The position numbers and the translations under genes were made by a program. From Miltoncostaea oceani (GTDB lineage Bacteria > Actinomycetota > Thermoleophilia > Miltoncostaeales > Miltoncostaeaceae), in the NCBI RefSeq assembly GCF_018141545.1, contig NZ_CP064357.1:248001-312000 (forward strand): 64,000 nucleotides of DNA, in the 5' to 3' direction. The notes beneath the pieces are model-generated. The model was not told the DNA's origin. It worked only from the letters and a program-made list of their open reading frames with translations, and did no database searches. Shown here piece by piece: positions 8,657 to 16,130 of this stretch (the stretch's first letter is position 1; every line of letters begins with the position of its first letter).

Positions 8657-9076
8657 ATGAATCAGCCAGCTTCGAGCCTCATCCGGCCCCATGGGCGCCA
8701 CGCGCCGCGTGCGGCGCTCCTGCTCGGCGCAGCGACCCTGCTGGTGCTCCTTGTCGGCATGGTCGGCCGCGCTGATGCTGCCTGCTACTTCCCGTCCTCG
8801 GGCTGCAGCACCTACCACTCATGGACCGCCGGTGAGACGGCTGGGTGGTCAGCTGGGTATGGGTCGGTCTTCAACATCTTCACCAAGCAGCCGCCGGGCT
8901 CCCCAGGGCGCAGCAAGAGCCAGCGCACCAACACCGGCGGATCGATCAGCCCCTGGTACAGCGACACCTCCCTCTACCACCAGGTGAACTTCCCGAACTC
9001 GCAGACCCGCCAGATCCAGTGCCGGAACTCATCGTCGCTGTCGAACACGTTCCTCTGCGGCTACAACGGCGTCTGA
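8657..9076 (+). CDS. Small secreted Cys-containing protein, first gene of module C
   Basis: A 139-residue protein with a long basic start, a hydrophobic core (ALLLGAATLLVLLVGMV) and cleavage near ADA. The mature protein begins ACYFPSSGC and ends with CRNSSSLSNTFLCGY. The paired early Cys and the C-terminal CRNS...C are shared with the module A protein at 6666-7085, which has the same length. A GAAGGG site lies before the ATG. The stop overlaps the neighbouring frame. A secreted effector, adhesin or bacteriocin-like role is possible but not shown. Confidence 0.8.
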   Translation: MNQPASSLIRPHGRHAPRAALLLGAATLLVLLVGMVGRADAACYFPSSGCSTYHSWTAGETAGWSAGYGSVFNIFTKQPPGSPGRSKSQRTNTGGSISPWYSDTSLYHQVNFPNSQTRQIQCRNSSSLSNTFLCGYNGV

Positions 9077-9111
9077 TGGGCAGCATCGACGATTCCAAAA
9101 GGAGCCCGGGT

Positions 9112-9630
9112 ATGACCAAGCGTCTGAGGATCGCTGTGGGGGCCGCGCTCTGCGTGCTCGCCCTCAGTACGGCGGCGGTCTATGCGGCGGTCGGTGGCGA
9201 CGGTCAGGCACCTCCTCCCGCGATCGCCTCCGAGCCGGTCTTCCCGTCGGCCGCCCAGGTCGAGCCCTCCGAGACGGACCTCGTGCGTCAGGTCGGCGAC
9301 GTCCGCCTCTACGTGACCGAGGGCGCGAACGAGCGAGCGGGCTGGGTTTGCCTGATCCGGGTCGCGCCGGTCGCCACCTCGACCAGCTGCAACCCGCCCG
9401 AGGAGGCTGCCAAGCGGGGGATGGTCTCGAGCGCCCAGGACCCGAGGACGGGCGAGATCGAGCTGTGGGCCTGGTTGCCTGATGGCTTCACGACGGCCAC
9501 CTCGGCGGGTGTGAGCGACAGTGCCGTCGGCAATGTGGTGGTGCTCACCCTCCCAAAGAGCGCCGAGGTCCTGAGGGCGTCGGGTCCGGCCGGCGAGCTC
9601 GAACTCGAGGTGCCGAAAGCAGTCGGCTGA
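9112..9630 (+). CDS. Exported protein, second gene of module C
   Basis: A 172-residue protein with an N-terminal anchor (IAVGAALCVLALSTAAVYAAV). The outer part has G-W-V-C-L, then SCNPP about 12 residues later, matching the two-Cys motif of the proteins at 6071, 11494 and 50812. The ATG at 9112 has a strong AAAAGGAG site 7 bases upstream; an ATG at 9076 overlapping the previous stop is an alternative and would make a coupled start. Like its module A counterpart it probably works with the small secreted protein encoded just before it. Confidence 0.8.
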   Translation: MTKRLRIAVGAALCVLALSTAAVYAAVGGDGQAPPPAIASEPVFPSAAQVEPSETDLVRQVGDVRLYVTEGANERAGWVCLIRVAPVATSTSCNPPEEAAKRGMVSSAQDPRTGEIELWAWLPDGFTTATSAGVSDSAVGNVVVLTLPKSAEVLRASGPAGELELEVPKAVG

Positions 9631-9701
9631 GCGTAGGCCGCCGGGTCCCCGCGCCGGTGCGCTGCCGGCTCCGCTGGCGCCCGGGACCGGAGAGTCCAGA
9701 T

Positions 9702-9749
9702 CATGTCCATCGCCCCCGAGGCATTCCCGGCTCGGGTGTGATGGACATG
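9702..9749 (+). terminator. Large hairpin downstream of module C
   Basis: CATGTCCATC at the left and GATGGACATG at the right are exact inverted repeats, and an inner CCCGAG/CTCGGG pair extends the stem. There is no T run, so it may be a terminator of the GC-rich actinobacterial kind or another RNA structure. The rest of 9631-9959 shows no gene. Confidence 0.5.
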
Positions 9750-9959
9750 GGGCGCGTAGGGGAGCTGCCGCCCCCGCTTCAATCCTTGAGCGTGGACGCT
9801 CCGCACAAGTGACGCGTCGCCGGCGCGAGCACGCGCAGCGATCCGGGGCCCGACCATCGCCCAGGTGGAGGATTCGCCGGTCGATCGAGTTCAGAGATGC
9901 ATCGGACGTCGGGCGGCCTACCGTGATGGCGACTGATCCATCCATGGAGGAGAACCTCG

Positions 9960-10289
9960 GTGCTTGATCCGGCCGATCGCAGTCCATTCAAACCACGGCA
10001 GCCGGAGTGCCGGGGCCCGTTGGGACCCGGTTCGGAGCGACTCCCCGATGCCGTCATGAGTAGGCGAGCCCTGCTCATCGCGTTCGGAATCGTCAGTCTC
10101 GCCACCGTGGTTGCGGCTGTCGTCGTCACGTTCACCATGGTGGAGCCGATCTACCAGGCCAGCGCGCTCCTGGTGACACAGGCTCTGGCGATGGCGCTGG
10201 GTGGCGCGGCGCTCCTCATCTCGGCCTCCGGGGGCGCCGGGAGGGCGAAGCCCGAGCGTGTCGATCAGCAGCGAAACCCGCATGAGTAG
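9960..10289 (+). CDS. Small membrane protein, 109 aa
   Basis: The GTG start has GGAGGAG 7 bases upstream, so translation from here is well supported even though the first 32 residues are polar. Two membrane spans follow at about residues 37-60 and 68-88, with a basic polar tail. If the internal ATG at 10056 were used, the protein would be a plain two-span protein. No family recognised. Its neighbours are also small membrane proteins, with no clear operon link. Confidence 0.65.
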   Translation: MLDPADRSPFKPRQPECRGPLGPGSERLPDAVMSRRALLIAFGIVSLATVVAAVVVTFTMVEPIYQASALLVTQALAMALGGAALLISASGGAGRAKPERVDQQRNPHE

Positions 10290-10491
10290 GTCCGGGCCCG
10301 CGCGCGATCGCACGGCGCTTCGCATCCTCCCCCAAGCAGCCAGGTAAGAGTCGGAAGGCTCGACCAGCGGCCTTGACCTCGGGTTAGGGAGGGGCGGTGC
10401 CCCTGCTTCTAGCCTGGACGTGGCCGCTCCCCACGGGCGACCCGACGCCACCGGATCCCCCGGCGTCGCCTTGTCTGAGAAGGGGACACCC

Positions 10492-10818
10492 GTGTCAACT
10501 GACGCACTCGGCAGCCTCATGTCCGGCGGTGGGGTACCCGCCGCCGGCACCGCAACGACCGATGTCCGGCCCTCGAGTGGGAAGGCGACGGCGGCGCTCG
10601 TGCTCGGGATCGTCGGCCTGTTGCTGGTGCCGATCGTCTGCTCGACGCTTGCGATCATCTTCGGGGCACTCGCCATGGGCGACACCTCCAAGGACCCGCA
10701 GCTCCAGGGCCGCGGCCAGGCGATCGCCGGCCTGGTGCTCGGCATCGTCGGCCTGGTCGCCGGGGTGCTGCTGTTCATGGCCCTGATGGGCGGCTCGGAC
10801 TCCGGCTCCGGCTACTAG
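10492..10818 (+). CDS. DUF4190-like small membrane protein
   Basis: A 108-residue protein starting at a GTG with AAGGGG upstream. After a Gly/Ala/Thr-rich N-terminus come two membrane spans separated by a short polar loop: ALVLGIVGLLLVPIVCSTLA and AGLVLGIVGLVAGVLLFMAL. The paired LGIVGL blocks and the loop GALAMGDTSKDPQLQGRG, which keeps the GRGxAIAGLVLG sequence, match the DUF4190 domain often found behind Gly/Pro-rich tails in actinobacteria. Function of that family is not established. A perfect hairpin terminator follows. Confidence 0.75.
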   Translation: MSTDALGSLMSGGGVPAAGTATTDVRPSSGKATAALVLGIVGLLLVPIVCSTLAIIFGALAMGDTSKDPQLQGRGQAIAGLVLGIVGLVAGVLLFMALMGGSDSGSGY

Positions 10819-10829
10819 GAGCGGCCCGG

Positions 10830-10870
10830 CCGGTAGACGGAGCGCGCGGGTTCGGCGCTCCGTCTACCGG
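10830..10870 (+). terminator. Strong hairpin terminator
   Basis: Two perfectly complementary 16-base arms (CCGGTAGACGGAGCGC and its reverse complement) enclose a 9-base loop, starting 11 bases after the stop of the DUF4190-like gene. Confidence 0.85.
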
Positions 10871-10933
10871 CGAAGCTCGCGACCTTCAGCCCAAGATGGC
10901 GTCGCCGCTGTAACGCCAGGGCGCATACTGGCC

Positions 10934-11497
10934 ATGAGCACAGTGGAACCCATGGTCGACACCGCCGATGACAACGAGCGCCGCGCCTTCGAGCGCCTCT
11001 GGGACGAGAACCACCCAAGGGTCCTCGCCTACGCGCGCCGCCGGGCCCCCACATCCGAGGCGGACGATATCGCCGCCGACACCTTCCTCGTCGCCTGGCG
11101 CCGGCGCGCGCAGATGCCCCAGGATGATGAAGCCGTGCCGTGGCTCTACGGGGTCGCCCGCAAAGTCGCCGCGGACAGGCGCCGCTCCGGTGCCCGTCAG
11201 GAGCGCCTGGTCGATGCACTCGGCGCCGAACCGGGCCTCCGGGCGGACGAAGCCGCCGACAGCGGCCTGCTCGAGGCCCTCGCCGAGCTTGGGGAGAAGG
11301 ATCGCGAGGCGCTGCTGCTCATCGCCTGGGAGGGACTCAGCAGCCGCCAGGCCGCCCTCGCCATGTCCGTGTCGGAGGTCGCCTTCCGAGTCCGCGTGCA
11401 CCGCGCGCGCCGGCGGCTGGCCTCGCTGATGGAGGCCCGTCGCGCCTATGAGGAGCGCGCATACCGCCGCCCCGGCCTTGAGGGGGAGAACCAATGA
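10934..11497 (+). CDS. ECF-type RNA polymerase sigma factor
   Basis: A 187-residue sigma factor. Region 2 covers about residues 18-85 with ADDIAADTFLVAWRR and PWLYGVARKVAADRRR; region 4 covers about 110-165 with LGEKDREALLLIAWEGLSSRQAALAMSVSEVAFRVRVHRARRRL. No Shine-Dalgarno sequence precedes the ATG; CATACT lies 4 bases upstream, so the transcript may be nearly leaderless. It overlaps the membrane protein gene downstream by 4 bases (ATGA). Confidence 0.88.
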   Translation: MSTVEPMVDTADDNERRAFERLWDENHPRVLAYARRRAPTSEADDIAADTFLVAWRRRAQMPQDDEAVPWLYGVARKVAADRRRSGARQERLVDALGAEPGLRADEAADSGLLEALAELGEKDREALLLIAWEGLSSRQAALAMSVSEVAFRVRVHRARRRLASLMEARRAYEERAYRRPGLEGENQ

Positions 11498-12213
11498 ACC
11501 ACGATCCGATCATCGACGAGCTCCGCCGCATGAACCCGGTCCCGGGCCCCATCGCCGCGGCTGACAGTCATGAGCTCCGCGAGCGCACCTGGAGCCGCAT
11601 GGGTGAGGCATCCCCCGCGTCGACGGCGCCCGGCCGTCACATCCGCGCGGGCGGAGCTCGTCGGCGCGCCTTCATCCTCGCCGGGGTGATCCTCCTCGTC
11701 GCAGCTGCGATCGCCGGCGCCTCCCTGATCGCCAACGAGCTCCGCGGCCCCGCGGCCCCGGATCCAGCGGGCTTCGGCGTCGACCGCGCCGGCGCCGCCT
11801 TCCTGGGCGAACAGGAGGGGGTCCGCTACTTCCGGACGCGGTCAGGTGACTCCACCTGCCTCAGTCGCACCCTCCCCGGGACTGAGGTCGAGGGCGGACG
11901 CAGCTGCGCCCCGCCGGATCAGCTCGCCGATGCCGGTGGCCTGATCGGCGTCCAGAAGCTCGGTCCGTCGTATCTGGTCGCTGGCTTCCTGCCGCCGGGG
12001 ATCGATTCCGCCCTCGTCGCGGGGGAGCGGGTGCCGGTGCGAGAGGACGGCTTCCTCATGGCGCGCGCCGATGAGAACCCCGGGATCGCGGTGCGTGTCT
12101 ACGGCCCCGGCGTCGGTGACGCCATCGCGGCGCTGCGCGTCTACACCGAGAGTGTCATCAGCGATCCCCCGGACGGCCCGAGCTATGAGGTCCTGACGAC
12201 CCCGTGGAACTGA
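11494..12213 (+). CDS. Membrane protein with outer two-Cys domain, likely partner of the ECF sigma factor
   Basis: A 239-residue protein with a cytoplasmic N-terminus of about 50 residues, one membrane span (AFILAGVILLVAAAIAGASL) and an outer domain. The outer domain contains GDSTCLSRTLPG followed by SCAPP, the same two-Cys arrangement as in the exported proteins at 6071, 9112 and 50812. Coupling to the sigma gene suggests an anti-sigma or signal-sensing role, though no ZAS zinc motif is present. If so, the two-Cys domain may be a sensor or a ligand-binding fold reused in several exported proteins. Confidence 0.75.
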   Translation: MNHDPIIDELRRMNPVPGPIAAADSHELRERTWSRMGEASPASTAPGRHIRAGGARRRAFILAGVILLVAAAIAGASLIANELRGPAAPDPAGFGVDRAGAAFLGEQEGVRYFRTRSGDSTCLSRTLPGTEVEGGRSCAPPDQLADAGGLIGVQKLGPSYLVAGFLPPGIDSALVAGERVPVREDGFLMARADENPGIAVRVYGPGVGDAIAALRVYTESVISDPPDGPSYEVLTTPWN

Positions 12214-12333
12214 CCTCGAGGGAGGAGGCTGGACAGGCACGAGCCCACTCTCCCGCACCTCTGGCCAGTTGATCCCTGACAGAGGGAGGGGGTAGGCTCG
12301 CCGCCGTCGCAACCCCCGGGACAGGAGTTCGCC

Positions 12334-12714
12334 ATCCGCCGCCTCGCAACCGCCCCGCGCGTGCTCTCCTGCCTGGTCGCCCTTCTCGGGGCCTCGATCT
12401 TCCTCGCCGTCTCCCCGAGCGACGCGGAGGGGCACCGCGCCGTGAACTACTGGGGTGCCGACTACAAGTCGTGCGGGTCCTTCGAGACGTCCTACCACAC
12501 CCACGTCTATGCGAAGGGCATCAAGTGCCGGCTCGCGGTCCGGCTCCAGAAGGAGTACTGGAACGCGCCGGCGCGCTTCAAGGTGATCGTCAACGGCGGC
12601 TCAGGGGCCGAGGGCTACACCCGGCTGCGGCGTTTCCCGGGCTGGATCTGCCGCTCGGGCTCCGGTGGGGGCTCCTGCGCGAAGGGCAAGAGGGTTTCCG
12701 CCTACTCGAACTGA
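12334..12714 (+). CDS. Small secreted protein, possibly starting at ATC
   Basis: From 12361 (GTG) the frame gives 117 residues that begin inside a hydrophobic core with no basic start. In the same frame an ATC at 12334 lies exactly 6 bases after AGGAG and would add IRRLATAPR, giving a normal signal peptide. The mature protein has four Cys and a pattern (SCGSFETSYHTHVYAKGIKC, then a basic beta-rich end with a Cys pair) common in small actinobacterial secreted proteins of unknown role. The ATC start is inference; the GTG has no ribosome binding site. Confidence 0.7.
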   Translation: MRRLATAPRVLSCLVALLGASIFLAVSPSDAEGHRAVNYWGADYKSCGSFETSYHTHVYAKGIKCRLAVRLQKEYWNAPARFKVIVNGGSGAEGYTRLRRFPGWICRSGSGGGSCAKGKRVSAYSN

Positions 12715-12860
12715 AGAGCCCTGGGCTCTACGGAGCCCCGAGACGTTGTGACGTCGTGGCGGGTGACCTACGAGGTCCGGGCGCTGAGAGATCGCGCCGG
12801 CGCCGAGTGCCGCCCGGTAGGTTCGCCCGGAACCATCTGCGAGTGCGAAGCGAGAATCCG

Positions 12861-12889
12861 CACCTTATAGCCGCACGGGCTATAAGGTG
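12861..12889 (+). promoter_or_regulatory. NrtR-type operator in front of pnuC-nadR
   Basis: A palindrome with 12-base arms, CACCTTATAGCC and GGCTATAAGGTG, around a 5-base spacer. The core TTATAGCC-N5-GGCTATAA recurs only in front of nadE and pncB in this window. It overlaps a TATAAG sequence that could be the -10 box, so binding would block transcription. Confidence 0.8.
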
Positions 12890-13008
12890 GTGGTAGAACG
12901 CGAACGGGGCCACCTAACGAAGCCGTCCGAACGGGACGGTGGGCCGCCGGAGACCCTCGGGTCTCGGGAAAAGGTGGGGTCGGTCGCCCGACCTGAAAGG
13001 GGTCAGGA

Positions 13009-13701
13009 ATGACCACGAACGCACTACCTCGCCCGATCGGATGGGCACGCTTCACGCCACGGCCGCTGGACTACTGGGGCGCGCTCGTCGGCGCGCTCTT
13101 CCTGATCGGCGCCTACCAGGGCTGGCATCCCTTCTCGATCGTCGAGTCCTGGGGCTTCGTGACCGGGGCGGGGACGGTCTGGCTCGCCGCCCAGAACCGG
13201 ATCTCGAGCTGGCCGGTCGGGATCGTCAACGCGGCCTTCTTCATCGTCCTCTTCTACGAGGCGCGGCTGTTTGCTGACATGGGTTTGCAGTTCTACTTCA
13301 TCGCCACCTGCATCGGGGGTTGGTACCTGTGGCTGCGCGGCGGTGAGCGCAACGCGGGTCTGGTGGTCGGCCGGGCGCCTCGCATGGCCTACCCGGTCCT
13401 CGCCGCGGCTTTCGTGGCCGCGGTCGTCGTCATCGCCATGTACCTGACCCACATCGGTGGCGCCGCGCCGGTGCCCGACGCCGCGATCGCCGCCGGCAGC
13501 GTCATCGCCAGCTTCATGCTGATGCGCCGCTGGATCGAGAACTGGCTGGTCTGGATCGCCGTGGACGTGCTCAGCATCGGCGTCTACATGTGGAAGGACC
13601 TCCACCTGACGGCCTTCCTCTACCTGATCTTCCTGCTGATCTGCGTGTCGGCGCTGCGGACCTGGCGCGTCGAGCTGCGCCGGCGCGAGGAGGTGGCCTG
13701 A
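13009..13701 (+). CDS. pnuC: Nicotinamide riboside transporter PnuC
   Basis: A 230-residue protein with about seven membrane spans. Family hallmarks are visible: the QNRISSWPVGIVNAAFF segment, the FYEARLFADMGLQFYF segment with GGWYLWLRGG, and near the C-terminus WIAVDVLSIGVYMWKDLHLTA. PnuC carries nicotinamide riboside (or a related vitamin B3 form) across the inner membrane, driven by its phosphorylation inside. The kinase that would do this is encoded by the next gene, which overlaps by one base (TGATG). A good AAAGGGG site precedes the ATG, and the NrtR-type palindrome lies about 120 bases upstream. Confidence 0.92.
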   Translation: MTTNALPRPIGWARFTPRPLDYWGALVGALFLIGAYQGWHPFSIVESWGFVTGAGTVWLAAQNRISSWPVGIVNAAFFIVLFYEARLFADMGLQFYFIATCIGGWYLWLRGGERNAGLVVGRAPRMAYPVLAAAFVAAVVVIAMYLTHIGGAAPVPDAAIAAGSVIASFMLMRRWIENWLVWIAVDVLSIGVYMWKDLHLTAFLYLIFLLICVSALRTWRVELRRREEVA

Positions 13702-14786
13702 TGTACGAGACCGGGGTCGTCGTCGGCAAGTTCTACCCCTTCCACCTCGGCCACCAGCTGCTGGTCCGGGCGGCGCTCGAGCAGGCCCGGCGGGTCGACG
13801 TGATGCTCTGCGAGGGCCCTGGGGAGACCGCCGACGGCGCACGGCGCGCCGGCTGGATCCGACGGATCTTCTCGTCCGAGCTCGCCGCGGGGCGCCTGGT
13901 CGTCCATGAACTGGTCAACGACCTGCCCGGGGCTCCCGGACCCTGGGCGGATCGCACCTTCGAGGTCCTCGGCGGCCGCCACCCTGACGCCGTCTTCTCC
14001 TCGGAGGACTACGGCCACGCCTGGGCCGCCCGGATGGGCGCGGATCACGTGCTCGTCGACCGTGCGCGCCGGGAGGTCCCGGTCTCGGGGACGATCGTGC
14101 GCTCGGACCCGCTGTCGCATCTGGTCATGCTCGATCCGGTCGTGCGCGCTGACGTCGTTCCGCGGGTCGTCGTCCTCGGCGCGGAGAGCACCGGCACGAG
14201 CACCCTTGCCTGGGACCTCGCCGCGCACTACCGCACCGCCTCGGTCGCCGAGTACGGCCGCGAGCACACCGAGGCGACCAAGGTCAGCGGGGCGGAGGTC
14301 TGGACGCGCGAGGAGTTCGAGCTGATCGCTCGAGTCCAGGCAGAGCGCGAGGACGCGGCGGCAGGCAACGCCGACCCGGTCCTGGTCTGCGACACGGACC
14401 CCTTCGCAACGGGGCTCTGGTTCGAGCGGTACTTCCCGGGCGAGCGGTCCGAGGTCGTTGAGGCCTTCGCACGGGACCGGGCGAGGGGTGCCGGCGCGCC
14501 TCTCGGGCCCCTCGGCACGATCCTGACGAGCCCTCGGGGCGTCGAGCTCGAGCAGGACGGCTGGCGTGAGGGCGGGCGGGCGCGCCTGGCCATGCACGAC
14601 CGCTTCCGCGAGCGCCTGGGGGAGGAGGGGCGCTCGTTCCTCGAGGTCGTCGGATCTCGCGACGAGCGGCTCCAGCAGGCGGTCGCCTACTGCGACGGCC
14701 TGATCGTCCAGGCCCACAAGCCCTGGGCGGAGCCCGAGCCGGAGATCAGCCTCGCCGAATGGGAGGCATCGTTGATCGGGGCCTAG
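13701..14786 (+). CDS. nadR: NadR-like NMN adenylyltransferase / ribosylnicotinamide kinase
   Basis: A 361-residue two-domain enzyme. The N-terminal half is a nucleotidyltransferase with GKFYPFHLGHQ (the HxGH motif) and a later SGTIVRSDP, used to join NMN and ATP into NAD. The C-terminal half is a P-loop kinase with GAESTGTSTL at about residues 157-166, which phosphorylates nicotinamide riboside. There is no helix-turn-helix N-terminus as in the enterobacterial NadR repressor; here regulation seems to be by NrtR. The ATG overlaps the pnuC stop, so uptake and trapping of the substrate are produced together. Confidence 0.92.
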   Translation: MYETGVVVGKFYPFHLGHQLLVRAALEQARRVDVMLCEGPGETADGARRAGWIRRIFSSELAAGRLVVHELVNDLPGAPGPWADRTFEVLGGRHPDAVFSSEDYGHAWAARMGADHVLVDRARREVPVSGTIVRSDPLSHLVMLDPVVRADVVPRVVVLGAESTGTSTLAWDLAAHYRTASVAEYGREHTEATKVSGAEVWTREEFELIARVQAEREDAAAGNADPVLVCDTDPFATGLWFERYFPGERSEVVEAFARDRARGAGAPLGPLGTILTSPRGVELEQDGWREGGRARLAMHDRFRERLGEEGRSFLEVVGSRDERLQQAVAYCDGLIVQAHKPWAEPEPEISLAEWEASLIGA

Positions 14787-14819
14787 GCACCCACGGCCCT
14801 CAGATGAAGGACGTGGGCG

Positions 14820-14878
14820 CGAGCGGCCGGGTCGGCTCCCGAGGAGAGCCTCTCCCCGTCAGTCGACCCGGCCGCTCG
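14820..14878. terminator. Hairpin between converging genes
   Basis: CGAGCGGCCGGGTCG (14820-14834) and its exact reverse complement (14864-14878) flank a 29-base loop that can itself pair (GGCTC/GAGCC). It follows the nadR stop. The right arm lies inside the 3' end of the small gene on the other strand. Confidence 0.6.
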
Positions 14879-15035
14879 GCGCCTCGACGGGGAGGTTGTG
14901 GAGGGCGCCGTCCGAGGTCCGGAAGATCCGGTAGCGGTCGGGCTGCTCATCGATCGCGTCAACGGCGACATCGCCGTTGCGGGTCCTGATGACATCGCCG
15001 ACGACCAGGTCGCCGACCGTGTGGATCTCGGCCAT
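14859..15035 (-). CDS. Small protein of unknown function, 58 aa
   Basis: The frame from the ATG at 15035 encodes a compact acidic protein beginning MAEIHTVGDLVVGDVIRTRN and containing RYRIFRTSDGALHNLP. The pattern suggests a small all-beta (SH3- or KOW-like) domain, but I recognise no family. Its ATG overlaps by one base pair step the stop of a 15-codon frame with an excellent ribosome binding site, so it is probably translated by coupling to that leader. It is shorter than common gene-calling limits and easy to miss. Confidence 0.6.
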   Translation of the reverse strand: MAEIHTVGDLVVGDVIRTRNGDVAVDAIDEQPDRYRIFRTSDGALHNLPVEAPSGRVD

Positions 15036-15082
15036 CAGTGGGCCACCTTCTGGTCGCCGTAGATCCGGGCCACAGCGTTCAC
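15035..15082 (-). CDS. Tiny 15-codon leader frame coupled to the 58-aa gene
   Basis: GTG at 15082 lies exactly 6 bases after AAGGAG, and the frame MNAVARIYGDQKVAH ends in TGATG, where the ATG belongs to the 58-residue gene. The good ribosome site belongs to this frame and not to the following gene, which supports real translation. It may be a leader peptide or a tiny functional protein. Extension to an upstream GTG would give 25 residues. Confidence 0.45.
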   Translation of the reverse strand: MNAVARIYGDQKVAH

Positions 15083-15115
15083 GGTCGTCTCCTTGGTTGT
15101 CGTGATCACCACTTC

Positions 15116-15125
15116 AATCTACGAC
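15116..15125 (-). promoter_or_regulatory. Putative extended -10 promoter element
   Basis: Read on the minus strand it is GTCGTAGATT, the same GTCGTAnnnT block seen before the genes at 26048, 31817, 32464 and 34189. It should drive the 15-aa/58-aa pair. Confidence 0.45.
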
Positions 15126-15258
15126 GGCCACGCCCGCGGGACGGTCCGCCGAGGATGAGACTCATCGACTGCGTTCAGATGCCCCCGGTCGGCCTACGTT
15201 CGTGGTGTCAGCCACTCCCTCCAAGGGGCGGCGCAGCGAACGATGAGGAGCTCGAGAG

Positions 15259-15750
15259 ATGGTCGATGACTCAGCAGGAGCGGAGAGCCAGGCCGGCAGC
15301 CCGTCGGTCCGGATCCCTGATGATCTGATGGACCAGCTCGAGCGGATCGATCCGAAGGCCGCACGCGTCGCCGATCCTGTGATCGGCGTCGGTGGCGTCG
15401 AGGGCCCCCTGAGCGTGATCAGCCTCGAAGGGGAGCCGATCGCCACCATCCGCCTGAACGGTGACGGCCTCTACCTGGCCGATCTCAGCCCGGATCTGGA
15501 TGTCGTGATCGATGACGATGACCGCTGGCTCGACGATGGCACCGACGACGGCGCGGGGTGGTCCGCCCTGCAGACCCCTGAGGACTGGCCCGGGGACATC
15601 GGGCTGCTCGACTTCCAGTCCAGGATGGAGCGATACCGCAGCCAGGTCCGGGAGCTGCTGCGCTTCGACATGCGGATCAGCGAGGAGAACGCCTGCGAAA
15701 GGGTCAGGATCGCCCTGCGGGGCGTCGCCTACGGGCGGAGGATGCGGTGA
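15259..15750 (+). CDS. Acidic protein of unknown function, 163 aa
   Basis: A cytoplasmic, strongly acidic protein with no signal peptide or membrane span. It has an Asp-rich stretch (about residues 75-97) and a helical C-terminus that ends in a basic segment. A GAGGAG site lies 12-17 bases before the ATG. It overlaps the zinc-ribbon-like gene by 4 bases (GTGA), so the two probably work together. I recognise no family. Confidence 0.7.
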   Translation: MVDDSAGAESQAGSPSVRIPDDLMDQLERIDPKAARVADPVIGVGGVEGPLSVISLEGEPIATIRLNGDGLYLADLSPDLDVVIDDDDRWLDDGTDDGAGWSALQTPEDWPGDIGLLDFQSRMERYRSQVRELLRFDMRISEENACERVRIALRGVAYGRRMR

Positions 15751-16061
15751 GCGGTGGGCGTCCCGCCGCTCCGGCGTGCCCTGGGTGCGGGAAGGTCGGC
15801 TCCCTGCACGCGATGGTCGACCTCTCGGTCCACGCCCGGCTGATCTCCACCCCCACCGGTGGGGTCGCGCTCGGGCCGATGACCGACAGCATCAAGGACA
15901 TCCGGGCCGAGGTGGCGCGATCGCCGCTGGCCGCTGAGAGCGACGTGGTCTGCCACGCATGCCTGTGGGCCGGCACGCGCGACGCGTTGCCGTGGCCGTC
16001 GGCGCCCGCCGAGGGAGAGGCCGCCCGTCCGGGCACCATCTCGATCCTCGACGTCCACTGA
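15747..16061 (+). CDS. Small protein with two CxxC pairs, zinc-ribbon-like
   Basis: A 104-residue protein with CPGCG near residue 11 and CHACLWAG near residue 70. Two CxxC knuckles at this distance usually bind one zinc ion. Between them is a hydrophobic segment. The rest is unfamiliar. It starts at a GTG overlapping the stop of the acidic protein upstream and ends just before a large hairpin terminator. A nucleic-acid or protein-binding role is plausible only by analogy. Confidence 0.7.
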   Translation: MSGGRPAAPACPGCGKVGSLHAMVDLSVHARLISTPTGGVALGPMTDSIKDIRAEVARSPLAAESDVVCHACLWAGTRDALPWPSAPAEGEAARPGTISILDVH

Positions 16062-16119
16062 GCCAGCTCCTGCCTCCGGGTGGGCGTCAGGCGCCGTTAC
16101 CGGGGCAGGAGCGAGGCTC
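16060..16119. terminator. Bidirectional hairpin terminator between converging genes
   Basis: GAGCC, GCTCCTGCC and CCGG on the left pair with CCGG, GGCAGGAGC and GGCTC on the right with small bulges, across a loop of about 20 bases. It ends both the zinc-ribbon gene and the gene on the other strand. Confidence 0.7.
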
Positions 16120-16130
16120 CCGGGCATGTC

